Part shown: positions 42,901-53,766 of the stretch, in pieces | How positions within the stretch are numbered: position 1 is the first letter of the stretch | Layout: each line of letters opens with the position of its first letter | Assembly: GCA_958496175.1 (NCBI GenBank) | Contig: OY292274.1 | Span: 62,134,630 to 62,198,629, forward strand | Length of the DNA stretch: 64,000 nucleotides | Direction of reading: 5' to 3' | Source: Sisyra terminalis | Lineage: Eukaryota > Arthropoda > Insecta > Neuroptera > Sisyridae | The notes under the pieces: generated by a model | Told to the model about the DNA's origin: nothing | Seen by the model: only the letters and a program-made list of their open reading frames with translations | Databases searched by the model: none | Program-made: the position numbers and the translations under genes

Positions 42901-45449
42901 GAAGGCTTTAAAAGGTTAAAAGAGCTTTGTAATATCTTTAGGATAATTGATCCGTCTATGGAACGAAATTTTATTTTTAAAGGGCAAATTGTTAATTTCA
43001 TTTTCGAAACAAAAAATTTTTCGTCAAAAAAACCGTGGGTTAACGTTGGTTTTTCACAAAAATCGTCAAATCTCAAAGTTGGTTTTTACGATGCCAATTG
43101 AATATATACGTCCAACCGTACATGGTGTACAATTTTTTCCGAAAACAAACTACGTTTAAGGGATGAAATCGACCATAGAAGTGCCTGAAGAAACTACCGA
43201 ACCATCTAAACTTCAATCGCATGTAACCAGTGGCGTAGCTACCTAAGGGCTAGGCGGGGCTGTGCCCCGGGGCCCCCATGCTCAGGGGGCCCTTGAATCC
43301 TTACCAGAAATCTCGATCGAACTGAACTTTTGGAAATTCAGTTGGAAGTTTACCAATTATGTAAGGAAATAATGAGCAAATATGGAGTGCCAGAATGCAA
43401 CCTAACGGAAGTATTCAAGGCAATGTTATTATTTTTTACAATTGCTGTCACTTCTGCAGCAGCTGAAAGGCCATTTAGCAAATTAAAAATAATAAAAAAT
43501 TATTTAAGAAATAATACGGGCCAAACTCGACTCCGACATTTATCGCTAATAGCAATTGAAAACAAAACCGCGTCAAGCTTGGATTTAAACCAAGTCTTTG
43601 ATACTTTTGCGAAAACTAAAACTAGGAAAAAATTGTAAATGAAATTGTTATTTAGTCAGTTGGTAGGCCGACCATTATATAATAAATCCTTGAATCTTCT
43701 CTATTTCGTTTTATTAGCCAAACCTACACCAAGTATTAATTGTAATTTACCTTTGTTGTTACTGTTTAATATTTTTATTACCTGCCCTGCAGTGCACAAA
43801 AAAGAGCTTAAGTAGCTTAGCATTTTTAAAGTATTTGTATATTTCATATTTTTATTTGATAAAACCTAATCAGTTTACATAGCAATGGGGCCCCATTTTT
43901 TAATTTGCCCCAAAGCCCTTGGTTACCTAGCTACGCCACTGCATGTAACATCGTTAAATAAGGGATGATATTTGAACCTAATACAGTTTCGGGTTCGTAA
44001 CAATCTATCAAACCATAATATAACAATGCCACTGCTGAATATCCGACTGAATTGAAGGAGCTTTTAAAAACTACCAAGCAAGAAAAAATTACAACATTCT
44101 TTAAACCATTGCCTATACATGAAGATAATAGTCAAGATGGTCAAAAGCTTCAATTAAATTGATTATTTTTTAAATATTTGCTTCTTATTTTGTCCCCAAT
44201 GAATGTTTCTCCAAAAATTTCAAATAAATTGCCATTCGGTTTTTGTATTCACGGTATATTTACCACTTTACGGAACATATACCCCGCGAATAAAGAGCTT
44301 TAATTGTATTGCCACCTTTGCAAATTCTTCTCAAGCATATAATAAGCAAACCAAAGTTACTACTTTCTTAATAAAATTTTGATTCATTCAAACTTTATCA
44401 TTGAAATCCAATAAAAAGAAATAATAGTATAATTTTATTTTAGATTCAACACGACTTTTATTCGCCACTTGGTGGATTTTCATCACTGTTCTAACTGCAT
44501 TTTATACGGCTAATTTAACTGCATTTTTGACTTTATCGGAGTTCACTTTACCGATTGAAAAGCCTGAAGATTTGAAGAGTCCTAAATATCGTTGGGTCAC
44601 GCAAAGAGGTCAAGCAATTCAAGAAATAATCAATGAACCAGACAGTGAATTGATATTTTTACGTGGATCTAAACGTGGAGTTTTCGCCGACGAAGATGAT
44701 GTGTCAATCGTGGAAAATTATGTTTCCAAAGGATTTATGTATATACGAGATAAACCAGGAGTTGATCACTTTATGTATAGAGACTATTTGAACAAAACAG
44801 CCCGAGGCATGCCAGAAAAACAAAAATGCAATCTTGTACTAACCAGATGGCCAGTTGTTCAGCGAACTAGAGCATTTATTTATGGTCCAGATTTCGAGTA
44901 TGCAGGTCTGTTCAATAAAATGTAAGATTTACTGGTAAAGCTTTTGCTGGAAATGATTTTCAAACAATTTTTCATTCAGTTTTAATCAATTTTTAACTTT
45001 ATTGCAGACTTGAAAAGTTAGTTGAAGCAGGAGTTGTGAAGCATGAGTTGCAAGAAGATTTACCCAAAGTAACAATTTGTCCAGAAGATTTGGGTGAGAA
45101 GGGACGTCAGTTACACAATGGCGATTTATTTATGACGTATATGGTGATTGTGGCCGGATATATCATTTCTGGAATTTGCTTTTTGGCAGAAAAGATTTAC
45201 AGGAAGTTCAAGGAACGCAAAACTGTTACGGATGTGGGAACGAAGGATTATTATTCGACGTACGAAAAAGCTCTGCAAACACCGCCGCCATCGTACAACG
45301 CTATTTACCCGTCGTTTGGAAAAACGACCGAGGGAAAAATGAAAATTATAAATGGACGAAGTTACTGGGTGTTACGGTCTATTGATGGAGATACAAGACT
45401 TGTTCCGGTTCGCACTCCATCAGCTCTTTTATTTCAATATACGTCCTAA
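36992..45449 (+). CDS. Ionotropic receptor co-receptor, Ir76b-like, 6 exons, 534 aa
   Basis: Exons are 36992-37073, 37132-37214, 40507-40683, 41220-41562, 44444-44921 and 45008-45449 (1605 nt, phases close). A signal peptide (about 1-19) is followed by the short N-terminus typical of IRs lacking the large amino-terminal domain. S1 runs from NYPLSWTTVENGT to FLDMGEWIVLMKRPSESAKG. TM1 is about 167-190. The pore segment is YPLSGIVWFVYGALLKQGST. TM2 (about 233-258) contains FYTANLTAFLTL, the IR version of SYTANLAAF. S2 is in exons 5-6 and TM3 is about 428-449. The C-tail ends RTPSALLFQYTS, and with GEWIVLMKRP it is what I associate with Ir76b orthologues. Ir76b is a broadly expressed dendritic-membrane co-receptor for amine, amino acid and salt tuning receptors. 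Intron 1 is only 58 nt; introns 2 and 4 are swollen by transposable elements. Confidence 0.87.
37493..39670. repeat. Tandem duplication in Ir76b intron 2
   Basis: Copy 1 (about 37493-38145) and copy 2 (about 38156-38480 plus 39360-39670) share ordered blocks: 'tttaatttagaataagtg', 'tggaccacagggttttaaat', 'ggaacatga', 'aattatagta', 'cttatg', 'tccacttttacaa' and 'ttaacgttaatatgcg'. Identity is roughly 80 percent by eye. Copy 2 is split by the pogo-like element at 38481-39359, and copy 1 preserves the empty site. Confidence 0.8.
38481..39359 (+). mobile_element. Pogo/Tigger-like element with zinc-finger remnant, 879 bp
   Basis: Ends are TGGGAACACGGGGCGGAA and, reverse complemented, GTGGAACTTGGGGCGGAA, flanked by TA at 38479-38480 and 39360-39361. 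The paralogous empty site in the tandem duplication (TAGTACTTATG near 37776) confirms the boundaries and TA duplication. At about 38955-39080 a frame encodes a Cys/His cluster (CxxCQDLN, WCSCSICQKWAHLACVG) like the PHD-type finger found at the C-terminus of some insect pogo-type transposases. The DDE domain is lost, so the element is an internal-deletion derivative. Confidence 0.82.
41945..42985 (+). repeat. 135-bp direct duplication inside the Tigger element
   Basis: The segment 41945-42079 (starting GTTTCAACAAATACTGG) is repeated at 42852-42985 (starting GTTTCAACAAGTACTGG) with about 85 percent identity. Both encode the same peptide-like frame (TFNLNNL, FRIIDP, MERxxIFK). The TTAA-flanked element lies exactly between them. 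Confidence 0.8.
42080..42841. mobile_element. TTAA-flanked inverted-repeat element, 762 bp
   Basis: Termini GGGTGGATCACCGTCAGAA and TTCTGACGGTGATCCACCC form a perfect 19-bp inverted repeat, with TTAA on both sides (42076-42079 and 42842-42845). The TTAA target site suggests piggyBac-type mobilisation, though such elements usually start CCC. Subterminal segments form partial inverted repeats ('cttcttggtactgaacctc' against 'gaggttcagtaccaagaag'). There is no transposase frame. Confidence 0.75.
43228..43941 (+). mobile_element. Non-autonomous hAT element (family B), copy 2, 714 bp
   Basis: Termini CAGTGGCGTAG and CTACGCCACTG with exact 8-bp target duplications CATGTAAC (43220-43227 and 43942-43949). 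It is inserted into the Tigger element of Ir76b intron 4, so it is younger than that element. It keeps an uninterrupted frame for the dimerisation domain. Confidence 0.93.
43330..43638 (+). CDS. hAT dimerisation-domain ORF, 102 aa
   Basis: An intact frame with the hAT C-terminal dimerisation signature: AVTSAAAERPFSKLKIIKNY, then LRHLSLIAIEN. This is the segment in which hAT transposases dimerise and which contributes the last catalytic acidic residue (the Glu of the AER motif is visible). The upstream DNA-binding and catalytic regions are absent, so the product could not transpose DNA. The frame is open upstream of the ATG. Whether it is translated is unknown. Confidence 0.7.
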   Translation: MEIQLEVYQLCKEIMSKYGVPECNLTEVFKAMLLFFTIAVTSAAAERPFSKLKIIKNYLRNNTGQTRLRHLSLIAIENKTASSLDLNQVFDTFAKTKTRKKL

Positions 45450-46788
45450 AATTGCAATTTTTGATTGTACAGATATTGCTTGCATTTTTTGCAGTTTTGA
45501 TTTAAGTTTATAATAACTTTAATTTTATATAAGTTCCCCATAATAATCTATCGAAAAAGATATTAGCTTTTACAGTTGAAAATAATACATCCATTAAAAA
45601 GTTTTCTTCGATTTTGTAGAATTAACATTAAAAGTAAATGGTGAATAAATAAATCTAGATATAAAATGCACTTAAAAGTAAAAATTCTGATTAAAAATGT
45701 AAGTCCTTCAAGAGGCTAAACTGAATAATTTGAAAAAGTTGACCAAAATTGGTCTTTTATAATCCTTATTCTTAACTTTTAAAAGCATTTTACATAAAAA
45801 ATATATTGAATTATTAGTTTTTTTTAATGATCATTAAGCTATACGTAGAGTGATTCAGTTGCAACTATAACACAAATAGCGAAAAAAAAACTTTGATTTG
45901 AATTTAACTTGAAGATTTTCGGTTGCATCACCGTTTGATTGCACTTTGGTTGCCATGATATGCCCACAGTCATCCTACTGTGACTTAACAATAGTTGTAC
46001 AATCAAAAACCAAATTTTCTTATAATATTTATTTCAATTCATTTTTAAAGATAGAACATCATGAAGTTTAATATTATTGATGTTTAATTTATTCATCATT
46101 AGTATAAAGAAATGGTTTTGATAATCTATTCATTGATTAATTCAAATAAGAGCAATATGTATAGTTTTGAAAAAAAATTTGCAAATTTTTTTTATCATTT
46201 TTCAACACTGAATTTTCACCCTAATGTGTCTACTATGATTGATATTATCAATTAGGTTTATAATTTACATATTTTTATCAAAGGTTGATTTTGTTACTAG
46301 GTACGTAATTGTTGGAAGATATCAATAAAATGCATATAGGTATAAGTAATTTTCTTTTTTCATGAGCTTTGAAAAATTGAAGATATACTGTATGCACTCG
46401 GTTTTATTTGTAGTTAAAATATATTTAAATGGGTCACTAAAAGCAATTTTGTAGAAAAATCAATTTCTCAATAAAACCAGAAAATGAAAAAAAGGTTATT
46501 TAATCGTTTATTTTTACTATCCAGAGAAAAAAAAGCTTTCAGAAGGTAGAGTATATAGGATATTCAGTGAAAGTAGAGGTGAGATGTTGAGGACTTGCGG
46601 AATTTTTTAACATTTGTATAACTTACTAGATATATCATAATATTGAAGTAGGGAAATCTTCCAAATCAAAAAACAAATTTTAACAGCTATTTTTTTTTTT
46701 GGTTCATGTTCCTTTTAGGATCGTCAAATCTGGCAATATGGCAATTTTTTGTAATTTCAATTCTAATGTGGTATAATTTTCTCTATTG
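45450..46788. other. Intergenic, downstream of the Ir76b-like gene
   Basis: AT-rich, containing the 3' UTR of the receptor gene. No coding frame or bounded repeat was recognised. Confidence 0.55.
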
Positions 46789-46800
46789 TGGCTAAATTTT

Positions 46801-47505
46801 TTGTATATAAAATATATAGAATATATTGCGGTCCAATTTATGTCGTATAATTTTATATAATAATATATAAAAATCATACCACCAACATAAATTTGAACAG
46901 AAGTTCAAACAAAAATATTCGTGACGTATTGCCCAGATACGTATTTCGATTGCCAAGCAAACTTCCTCAATGGTCATCAAGAAGTTTGGATCACTCCGTA
47001 ACTGCTTTGTGATGATTCACAAAGCAAATATACTGCGTAAATTGGACCACAATATATTCTATATATTGTATACACAGTAGGGTGTCCGTTATTTCCCATA
47101 TTGATTTTTTTACAGCGATACCCTGAATTACCCCGATTACCCCTGAATTTTTAGTTTAAGATATAAAAAAAATTATCCAATACAATTAAGCTCTTAATTT
47201 CTTGATTAAACCGTACCGGAATCATGTTACTTTTACCATTTAAATAACATGGGATTATTTGACTTTTTACTTTTAGTTTTTTTGTTCTCAAAAACAAATG
47301 GATGAAAAGATTTAAAATTACGTTGTTCTGACGTAAAATTTAACGCTCTACAAAAAAGGTCTCTTATGAATTTTCGATTAAATCACTCAATTAAAAGTTA
47401 TTCAACATTCAGAGGGCGATCGTTCTAAAAAAAATCAATTTGGGATATAACGGACACCCTAATACACAGTGTAACTGTTCAAAGTCAGCGGAAAAAATCT
47501 TATTT
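46801..47505 (+). mobile_element. Short retro-like inverted-repeat element, copy 2 (with nested MITE)
   Basis: Flanked by an exact 12-bp direct repeat, TGGCTAAATTTT (46789-46800 and 47506-47517). It shares with the element at 16277-16621 the 'tatatagaatatattgcggtcc' style terminal arms (here in pieces), the block 'aatattcgtgacgtattgcc' and the 3' tail ACTGTTCAAAGTCAGCG...TCTTATTTTG. The hammerhead-like core is degraded in this copy ('cttcctcaatgg' where copy 1 has 'cttcatcagtgg'). A 384-bp MITE is inserted just before the tail. Confidence 0.7.
47078..47461. mobile_element. MITE with hAT-type target duplication, 384 bp
   Basis: Perfect terminal inverted repeat TAGGGTGTCCGTTAT and ATAACGGACACCCTA, flanked by exact 8-bp duplications ATACACAG (47070-47077 and 47462-47469). 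It interrupts the element at 46801-47505, whose uninterrupted sequence is known from the 16.3 kb copy (GTATACAC-TGTATAACTG). The interior shares 'ctctacaaaaaaggtctc' with the foldback family. Confidence 0.9.
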
Positions 47506-48556
47506 TGGCTAAATTTTCATTATGGGCCGACTTAATCACGAATTAAATTAAAAACAAGTAGAGCCCTAGACTACTTTGAATATAAACCCGGCCCTTATTC
47601 TAAATGCATACGATAATTATTCCAAAATGAGTTCATATCGGGTATTTTGTAAATAAAAATTAAGTAAACTTTGCTAAATTATTTCGAAACTAAATATTTC
47701 TCACAAAAATAGTAACTTATAGTTTAAAACATTCAGGAGCATTGAGTTTAAAACTGCAAGAAGTACGCAAGAGTACAATATGTCGATAAGATTTATTCAA
47801 ATTCTTTTAAAACGAACAAATTATACAAAAAAAAATCAAAGGCATCACTTTAAAATTTTAATTATCTTTTAATTTTCCAAATTGGCTTCAAAGTTGATGC
47901 AAAGGAATCATTGTGTTAAATTATTTTAAACAAATAAAATATTTTTTAATTTGATTTAGTTTTGTTATCAAAATTTTTCTACCAATTTTGTAATTTAAGA
48001 TTAATTTTATCGATTTAAAACCTATGGTAATACGAACTGTAACTACTTTCCTGATCAAATCGATTGTTCAAATTTTCAATTATTTTACAGAGACTATACA
48101 GATAACTAGGACAACTCTATAGAATTAGCGTTTTATTTCTACAATTTCTTCACGGTTTTGAAAGCAATTGTTATAATTTTGATCAAATACTTCTTAATTA
48201 AACATTTAAAATTACTATGATATTATAATTATAAGATGTTCATAAATAGCGCTAGTAGGTAAAGCAGATTGTATACGACTCGGAAGTGTTCGGGTAACAT
48301 CGTCATTCAGTAACTCTACTTTTACAATTTGTATGGATTGGTATGGATTTCGAAAAATATAAATAATTAAATTTCAAAACATGTTTTCTTCTTAAGCCCT
48401 AAAACGATAAAAATTCTCGTAAAATTCTCCACTACAATAGATAGTTACCGTTACATTTTTCTACCGTTTAGTGTCTGCGATTAAACGTCATAGTGGTAAA
48501 TATGACAGCTGTCAAATTAAGTGCTCTTATTTAATTAATTTTTCCTTTTCAGCATA

Positions 48557-49321
48557 ATGTCGATTACAATACATCAATTAATTTCCGATGCAAAACAGCT
48601 GGCTAATCGGCTAAAAGAACGTGAACTCAATGCCGATACATTGTTAAATGAAACGCAATCCATCAATAAAAAAATTGATGAAATTCGACAGTACCAGGAA
48701 GAAGTGGAGGTGCTAAATGAGGTAGCAAGACATCGACCGCACTCGCAACTGATTGCTAGTATGCAACAGGAAAATAGAAATTTACGAGAAATACAACAAG
48801 AGAATCGAGAACTGAAAGCAGCCCTAGCAGACCATCAAATTGCTTTGGAGCAAATTATGTCCAAATATCGTCAACAAATGTCCATGAAAATATGGAATAG
48901 CAAAATTGATTTACCCTCAGTTCAAAAATCTGTAGATTCTGAGGTATTATTTCATTAATTTCAACTGAAACAATGCTTTAATAATTCTTTTTTAACAGAT
49001 AATTAGAAAACAATCGGAGAAAATAGTTGAAATGGCAGCAGTCATGAAACAGGCATCCTGTTATGATGACCCCACAATGATTCAAATTGAGGAAACCTTA
49101 GCACGACTTTTAACCGAAAACAAGGTAAAAAAGAATTTAAATTAACTTTTTACAAATGTTAATTATCTTTTATTTTCTCTGTTATCATTTACTAATTGAA
49201 GGGTTTGAGAGAAATGTTGCAAATTTCATGCAAGTATGGTTCGTACGGAGCACCAGCGACAAAAGCCGATAAAGACATTCAAACTGATTCAACGGATATT
49301 GAAAACCACGACAAACAGTAG
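48557..49321 (+). CDS. FGFR1 oncogene partner 2 homologue (SIKE/FGFR1OP2 family), 210 aa
   Basis: Coding exons are 48557-48943, 48999-49124 and 49202-49321 (633 nt). The ATG follows an acceptor (TTTTCAG, 48546-48552) by four bases, implying an upstream 5' UTR exon. The protein is an almost continuous coiled coil for the first 110 residues (DAKQLANRLKERE, EEVEVLNEVARHRPHSQLI, QENRELKAALADHQIALEQI). The central segment KIVEMAAVMKQASCYDD and LLTENKGLREMLQIS follow, all characteristic of the FGFR1OP2/SIKE family. Members are cytoplasmic adaptors bound to striatin in STRIPAK phosphatase-kinase complexes. Length matches the family. It is convergent with Spase22-23, the stops being 783 bp apart. Confidence 0.95.
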
Positions 49322-50104
49322 AACTTTAGTTGTAATTACTGCAAATATTGTGCCTAAATTATTTCTACTTTTAAATGTATTATTGATCTGGTCAATTAAT
49401 ATCAGTTCATCATAAAATTCACAATTTTGTCCTCATTGTGAAGTGTTTACATTCAACGTTCAATGTATAATCGATGAGAATATATTTAGTGGAAACTAAA
49501 AATGGATGGAATGTGTACATGATTTCGGTATCTAGTAAATCATATCGATGACCAAAACTATTGTTTCCTCTGAAATATATTCTTATAGCGTTGCACTCAA
49601 GTTCTGTTCTACGTTAAATATTTAGTTTTAAGTCCTACGAATTAAACCTGCAAGTTTTGGTTTCGTAACAAAAGATGTATTGGCGATACAGCTGGAGGTT
49701 GACATACCAAATCGAAGTTGTCCAGAAATTAATCAGTGGTTTGTAATATTACAAAACTTAAGCGAATTTCAAGAGGCTCATCGAGGTCCAAAGGATGCTA
49801 CTAATGTATTTTTTGTTTCAAGACCAAAGCTAACTCGTATTTATGATAATTAAGTCTGCAAATATTTAGGAAATGTTCCAAATATTCTTTGGTACCGTTT
49901 TATGCCAATAGTTTAAATAATTTAACAATCAATTTCAGAATACTAAAGTAATATATTTCCTCTTTTTTAAGTGATGTATATATAAGTGAAGGGTGATGTA
50001 TTGTAAATAATGATGAAATAAAAAAAATGATTTAAATTAAAATAGTTTGTTTTAATATTTTAATTGAAAACAAAATTAAAAAAAAAAAAAATTAATTATT
50101 ATTA
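49322..50104. other. 3' region between Fgop2 and Spase22-23
   Basis: Presumed Fgop2 3' UTR. A candidate AATAAA is at 50017-50022, 83 bp before the Spase22-23 stop on the other strand. A coding-like stretch near 49690-49850 has stops in all frames and was not annotated. The Spase22-23 signal was not identified (only AATAAT-like variants within the A-rich tract). Confidence 0.5.
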
Positions 50105-50770
50105 TTAAGCCCGAGACGTGTATTCAGCGGGAAATTTAAAGGAATGTGATCCGCTCGAGATTATATTTGGTAGTAAGCCGGCATTGGGAATTATGTTCCA
50201 GGAAAGTGTCAGTGTAACGTTGTTGTTGCCTTTGAGGCCATTTCCGTCATCCCAAAAGTAATATTTGGTGTTCATGTTTTTGTAGTCCAACACGGCATTT
50301 TCACCACGTAAGATAATCTTATCCCACAGAACCACCTGAAAGAAATGGCTTAGTGTAATGTATAAGATGTGGAGGCATCGTATACAATAATTACCTGATT
50401 AAGAACATTGCTCGGCGTTGTATATTCGGCTGTTAGATATAAGAATAATTGCTTAACATTCCAATTAAATAAATGTGTTAAGTCGGTTCGTAAATCAAAT
50501 GTTATGTATCCGAGATCATTTCGTTCACGTGCAGCACTGTAATCTGGAACATTTTTACTAAGAAAAAGAAATACATAATTATTTTTCAATAACATAAAAA
50601 CACTGTATACTTTAATCCTTTACTTACACAACTACTTTTACAGTATTAATATTAGCATCAGTCTTGTAGTTTAAGAAAACTGTTGATGCAAAACAAATAA
50701 ATGTTAAACATGCTAAAACACTTAACGAATATGCCAATATGGCATTTGCTCTTGTTATAACAGAATACAT
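50105..50770 (-). CDS. Signal peptidase complex subunit 3 (SPC22/23), 178 aa
   Basis: Minus-strand exons are 50628-50770, 50395-50557 and 50105-50335 (537 nt). The N-terminal cytoplasmic stub [20 protein letters not shown] is followed by one transmembrane anchor (about residues 12-33) and a lumenal domain. Family-typical segments are [47 protein letters not shown] and [26 protein letters not shown] with an N-glycosylation sequon (NNVT). SPC3 is an essential non-catalytic ER subunit of the complex that removes signal peptides. Length and single-anchor topology match the family. A short 5' spacer and divergent upstream region contain the promoter. Confidence 0.96.
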
Positions 50771-50899
50771 ATTTTACTATATTTAGTTGAACTATATTAT
50801 AAGTAGTAGGTAGAGGAATTCTACCTGAGAATTTATATGCAGACACGTCAGTGATGATAGAATAAATGCAATCTAACCTCAAATATTCAAGAAATTTGT

Positions 50900-52419
50900 A
50901 ACTATTTTGTGGCTTTAGCGACGTAAACGCTTTTTTATTATTATACTTATTGCTTTTGGCTTCTATTGCTCATGATTACTGAAAAGTGATGACAGTGTCA
51001 AAAGAAGTGTGTATTTTGTTCGCTAGATGGCGATAGCCATTTAGGTAAAAAGTGGCGCCATCAGTAATTTAAATTTGAACCTAATTTCCAGGCATGGGGT
51101 ATCGACTCAATGTTAAGGTAAATTTGTAAGAAAAAAGGTATTTTTTTGTGAATTTTTTATGTCGACACAGTTATAATCGCTTTATTAAGACCAATTGCAC
51201 ATTAAAGTATGAAATTTAAAGAATGTTGCAAAAAATTTTCACGAAGAAATATTAAAAAATACGGCGATGGCAGCAATTATTCGGACGTGTCTCGAAAAGA
51301 AGTAAAATTGCGGTGCCCCTTATAATTGGGGGCTGGATCATTTGAAATCAAAAAACCAAAGTTCATTTGTTAGATAACAGTTTTCTTCAGGCAACGTTGG
51401 GAGGATTTTTTGAAATTTTTATTTTTCACTTTTTTGGAACACTTTGAAGAGAAAAATGCGATTTTTTGTGAAAAAAATCGGCTAGTTTGTTATTGTAAAA
51501 TAAAAATTACTAACAAATTTGCAAAAAACCCTCCAGTGTTACCTCGTAAATTATGTACAGAAATTGTGTTCAAAATTTCAAAAGGATCGGTGCAGTAATT
51601 TTGAAGTTATAAGGGGCACCGACTTTGAAAATGTGAGTTGTGGGAAAAACGCTTTAAAGTTTTGAACACTAAAAAATCTGTTAAAAAACGTTTATAAGCT
51701 AATTTTAACACACGTAGTTTCGTCAATTTTGCTCCAATCGACTTGAAATGATAAATAAAAAAAAAATTATGTACCTTCCCCCCCTTAAATCAAAAATCGG
51801 CACTAAGAAAAATGCAACATTTTTATGGACACTTTACTAAACCAGTTTTACCATTTTAGACAAACTGCGAACCAGAACTATTTATGAAAGAAATTTTTTA
51901 AGAAGTTATGATGGTTCTCTTATTTGTAGTGTCCGACTGAAACTAGTTTTTACGGTCGAAACCGAAACCGAAATTTCCCTATATGGTCAGGTTTTCGTAG
52001 AAAAAAAAGTTAATAATAATTGCATCTTATAACTTTGTTACTTTTAATTTTGTTAAACTGATTTAAATATATGCAATTGTACATTGCATTACATTACAAT
52101 TGTAATATTCCAGTTCTATGTACAGATGCTTTGCATCTCTATAGAATGCCTACTGGAAGTAAAATAACAATAATAATAAATTGTCAGTCTTTACTTTTAA
52201 ATCCTATACGTATTCAGTAATTATCTAATCCCGAATATTTGAGCTAATCATTAATGAAACATAATTACTTTATTATTAAAATTATTATTATTATTATTGT
52301 AAATTATTATTTTAAATATTAGTACTACATTATTAAAATTACTTCCCACCTAATATGCTAAGATATACAAAATAGAAAGTATTCTTCCTTATATCTTAAA
52401 AACTTAAAAAATTGGTTTA
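50900..52419. other. Intergenic repeat debris upstream of Spase22-23
   Basis: No gene recognised. An inverted pair 'ggtgccccttataa' (51313-51326) and 'ttataaggggcacc' (51607-51620) bounds a segment that shares 'gaaaaacgc' followed by 'tttaaagtttt' with the TTAA element at 42080-42841, suggesting a related decayed element. The frame at 51410-51598 lies in this repeat. Confidence 0.45.
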
Positions 52420-53010
52420 TAATTCGTTGATAAAATATACCCTTTTAAGGAAAAGTCACCCCTCGAAAACAACCAATTTTAGGGCTTATTTGAAGCATGC
52501 ATTTTCACCTGCTTAACTTCCCATTTTAATTTCCCAAGGATCTAGCCAATAAATGGAAACTGTTTTTATGCAATACCGTTAAAGATGGTTCAGTCTTAAA
52601 TATTCTGCACAGTTTTAGCGAAAAAAACCAACCCTTATATTGCGGGTGCCCTTTTGAACACTGGACCAACATTTTTTTCTAGTGTGGGCATTGTCCTGTA
52701 ATCCGTTGATATAATATGCCTTTATAAGGAAAAGTCACCCTTCGAAAACGACCAATTTTAGGGTTTATGTGATGCACGCATTTTTACCAGCAATTAGCCA
52801 ATAAATGCATTATGTTTTTATGCAATACTGTTAAAGATGATTCAGTCTTAAATATTCTGCACAATTTCAGCGAAAAAAAAAACATCCCTTTTATCCTTTT
52901 TGGGCATTTGAGAATGATCCTTTTTGAAACTTTGAAATGATATTGCGATTGTCTTTTTGCAAACATGACAAAATTTTTACCACATATTTACACAAGCTAG
53001 GATATTATTT
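52420..53010. repeat. Diverged tandem duplication of a dispersed repeat
   Basis: Two consecutive units (about 52423-52692 and 52698-52975) share 'aaggaaaagtcaccc', 'cgaaaac', 'ccaattttaggg', 'gccaataaatg', 'tttttatgcaatac', 'gttaaagatg' and 'cagtcttaaatattctgcac'. The same ordered blocks recur at 20800-21240. No terminal repeats or coding frame identify the type. Confidence 0.7.
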
Positions 53011-53575
53011 TGTAAATCCTCGGGAAAAATAACTTTTAACAGAAAAAGCAATCTGGCAATTATCCGTTTTCTTTACTTAATTCTAAAGTTAGGTAACCAT
53101 TGTTTCAATTATGCAAATGTTTCGCAGTTTACAAGTTAATGTAACTAGAGAGTATAATTTGTTAAAATAACTATAAAATAAATTTTTACAGATCCAAATT
53201 ACCAGAAAGTTAAGGACAAGGACATTGTTTTTGCGCTGTAGAAAGTATAATCATTTTGGGAGATAATGATTAGTAAGTACTCATTTTTTGAGACCTCTAA
53301 ATATTGTTCTTATATTGTTGAGATAATTACAAAGTTTCTATCAAATCTAGAAAGCTGCCTAGAAATTAGAACCCCAAGTGAAATCAGAATAAATTGTAGG
53401 GACGGTGTTTGAAATAAGACTTATTTGTATGAATATTAATGGAATAATTTTTTTGAAGGACAATAAGAATGTATTCTGAACATTTTTCATCTAGTTATCA
53501 TTACTTAGAAATTTCTACGATAATCATTGTTTGAGATTTTCGATTCAACATTTAAAGCCATGGAAAAGAGAAGTC

Positions 53576-53758
53576 TAGGGTTACCAACTCTCCAGTTTTA
53601 GTCCGGAGACTCCTGAAAAATTAAGCTTTCTCCAGACTCGAGTTTATACAAAAAAAAAGGATTTTTTGTTTTTATTTTGAACACTTTTTCTTGTAAATAT
53701 ATCTCGGATTAAGGCATAAGATCTCCAGACTTTCTGAAATTTAGAATTGGTAACTCTA
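53576..53758. mobile_element. MITE, hAT-type (family A), copy 2, 183 bp
   Basis: Ends TAGGGTTACC and GGTAACTCTA, exact 8-bp duplications GAGAAGTC (53568-53575 and 53759-53766). It is closely similar to the 231-bp copy at 6543-6773. The length difference is due to two internal deletions or insertions ('attgataactaagctt' and 'ttattaaatgcatctttccg' are absent here). Confidence 0.92.
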
Positions 53759-53766
53759 GAGAAGTC

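Larger units (their letters stand above)
41627..44306 (+). mobile_element. Tigger-like element, 2680 bp, in Ir76b intron 4, with nested insertions
   Basis: Terminal inverted repeats CAATAAAAGCTCCTTATTC and, reverse complemented, CAATTAAAGCTCTTTATTCG are flanked by TA at 41625-41626 and 44307-44308. From about 41818 a decayed frame reads LVLDNTPGHLHE...IKVIFLPP, the second catalytic aspartate block of pogo/Tigger transposases. Near 44080-44130 a C-terminal tail with KITTFFKPL is visible. The interior is interrupted by a TTAA-flanked element (42080-42841) and a hAT (43228-43941), and it contains a 135-bp direct duplication. The N-terminal DNA-binding part is missing. Confidence 0.82.

Noticed and set aside
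49690..49850. Coding-like stretch after Fgop2
   Set aside because: Stops in every frame within 50 codons and no recognisable motif; best treated as 3' UTR or old debris.
52784..52966. Minus-strand 60-codon frame
   Set aside because: It lies inside the tandemly duplicated dispersed repeat and is not open in the neighbouring unit.
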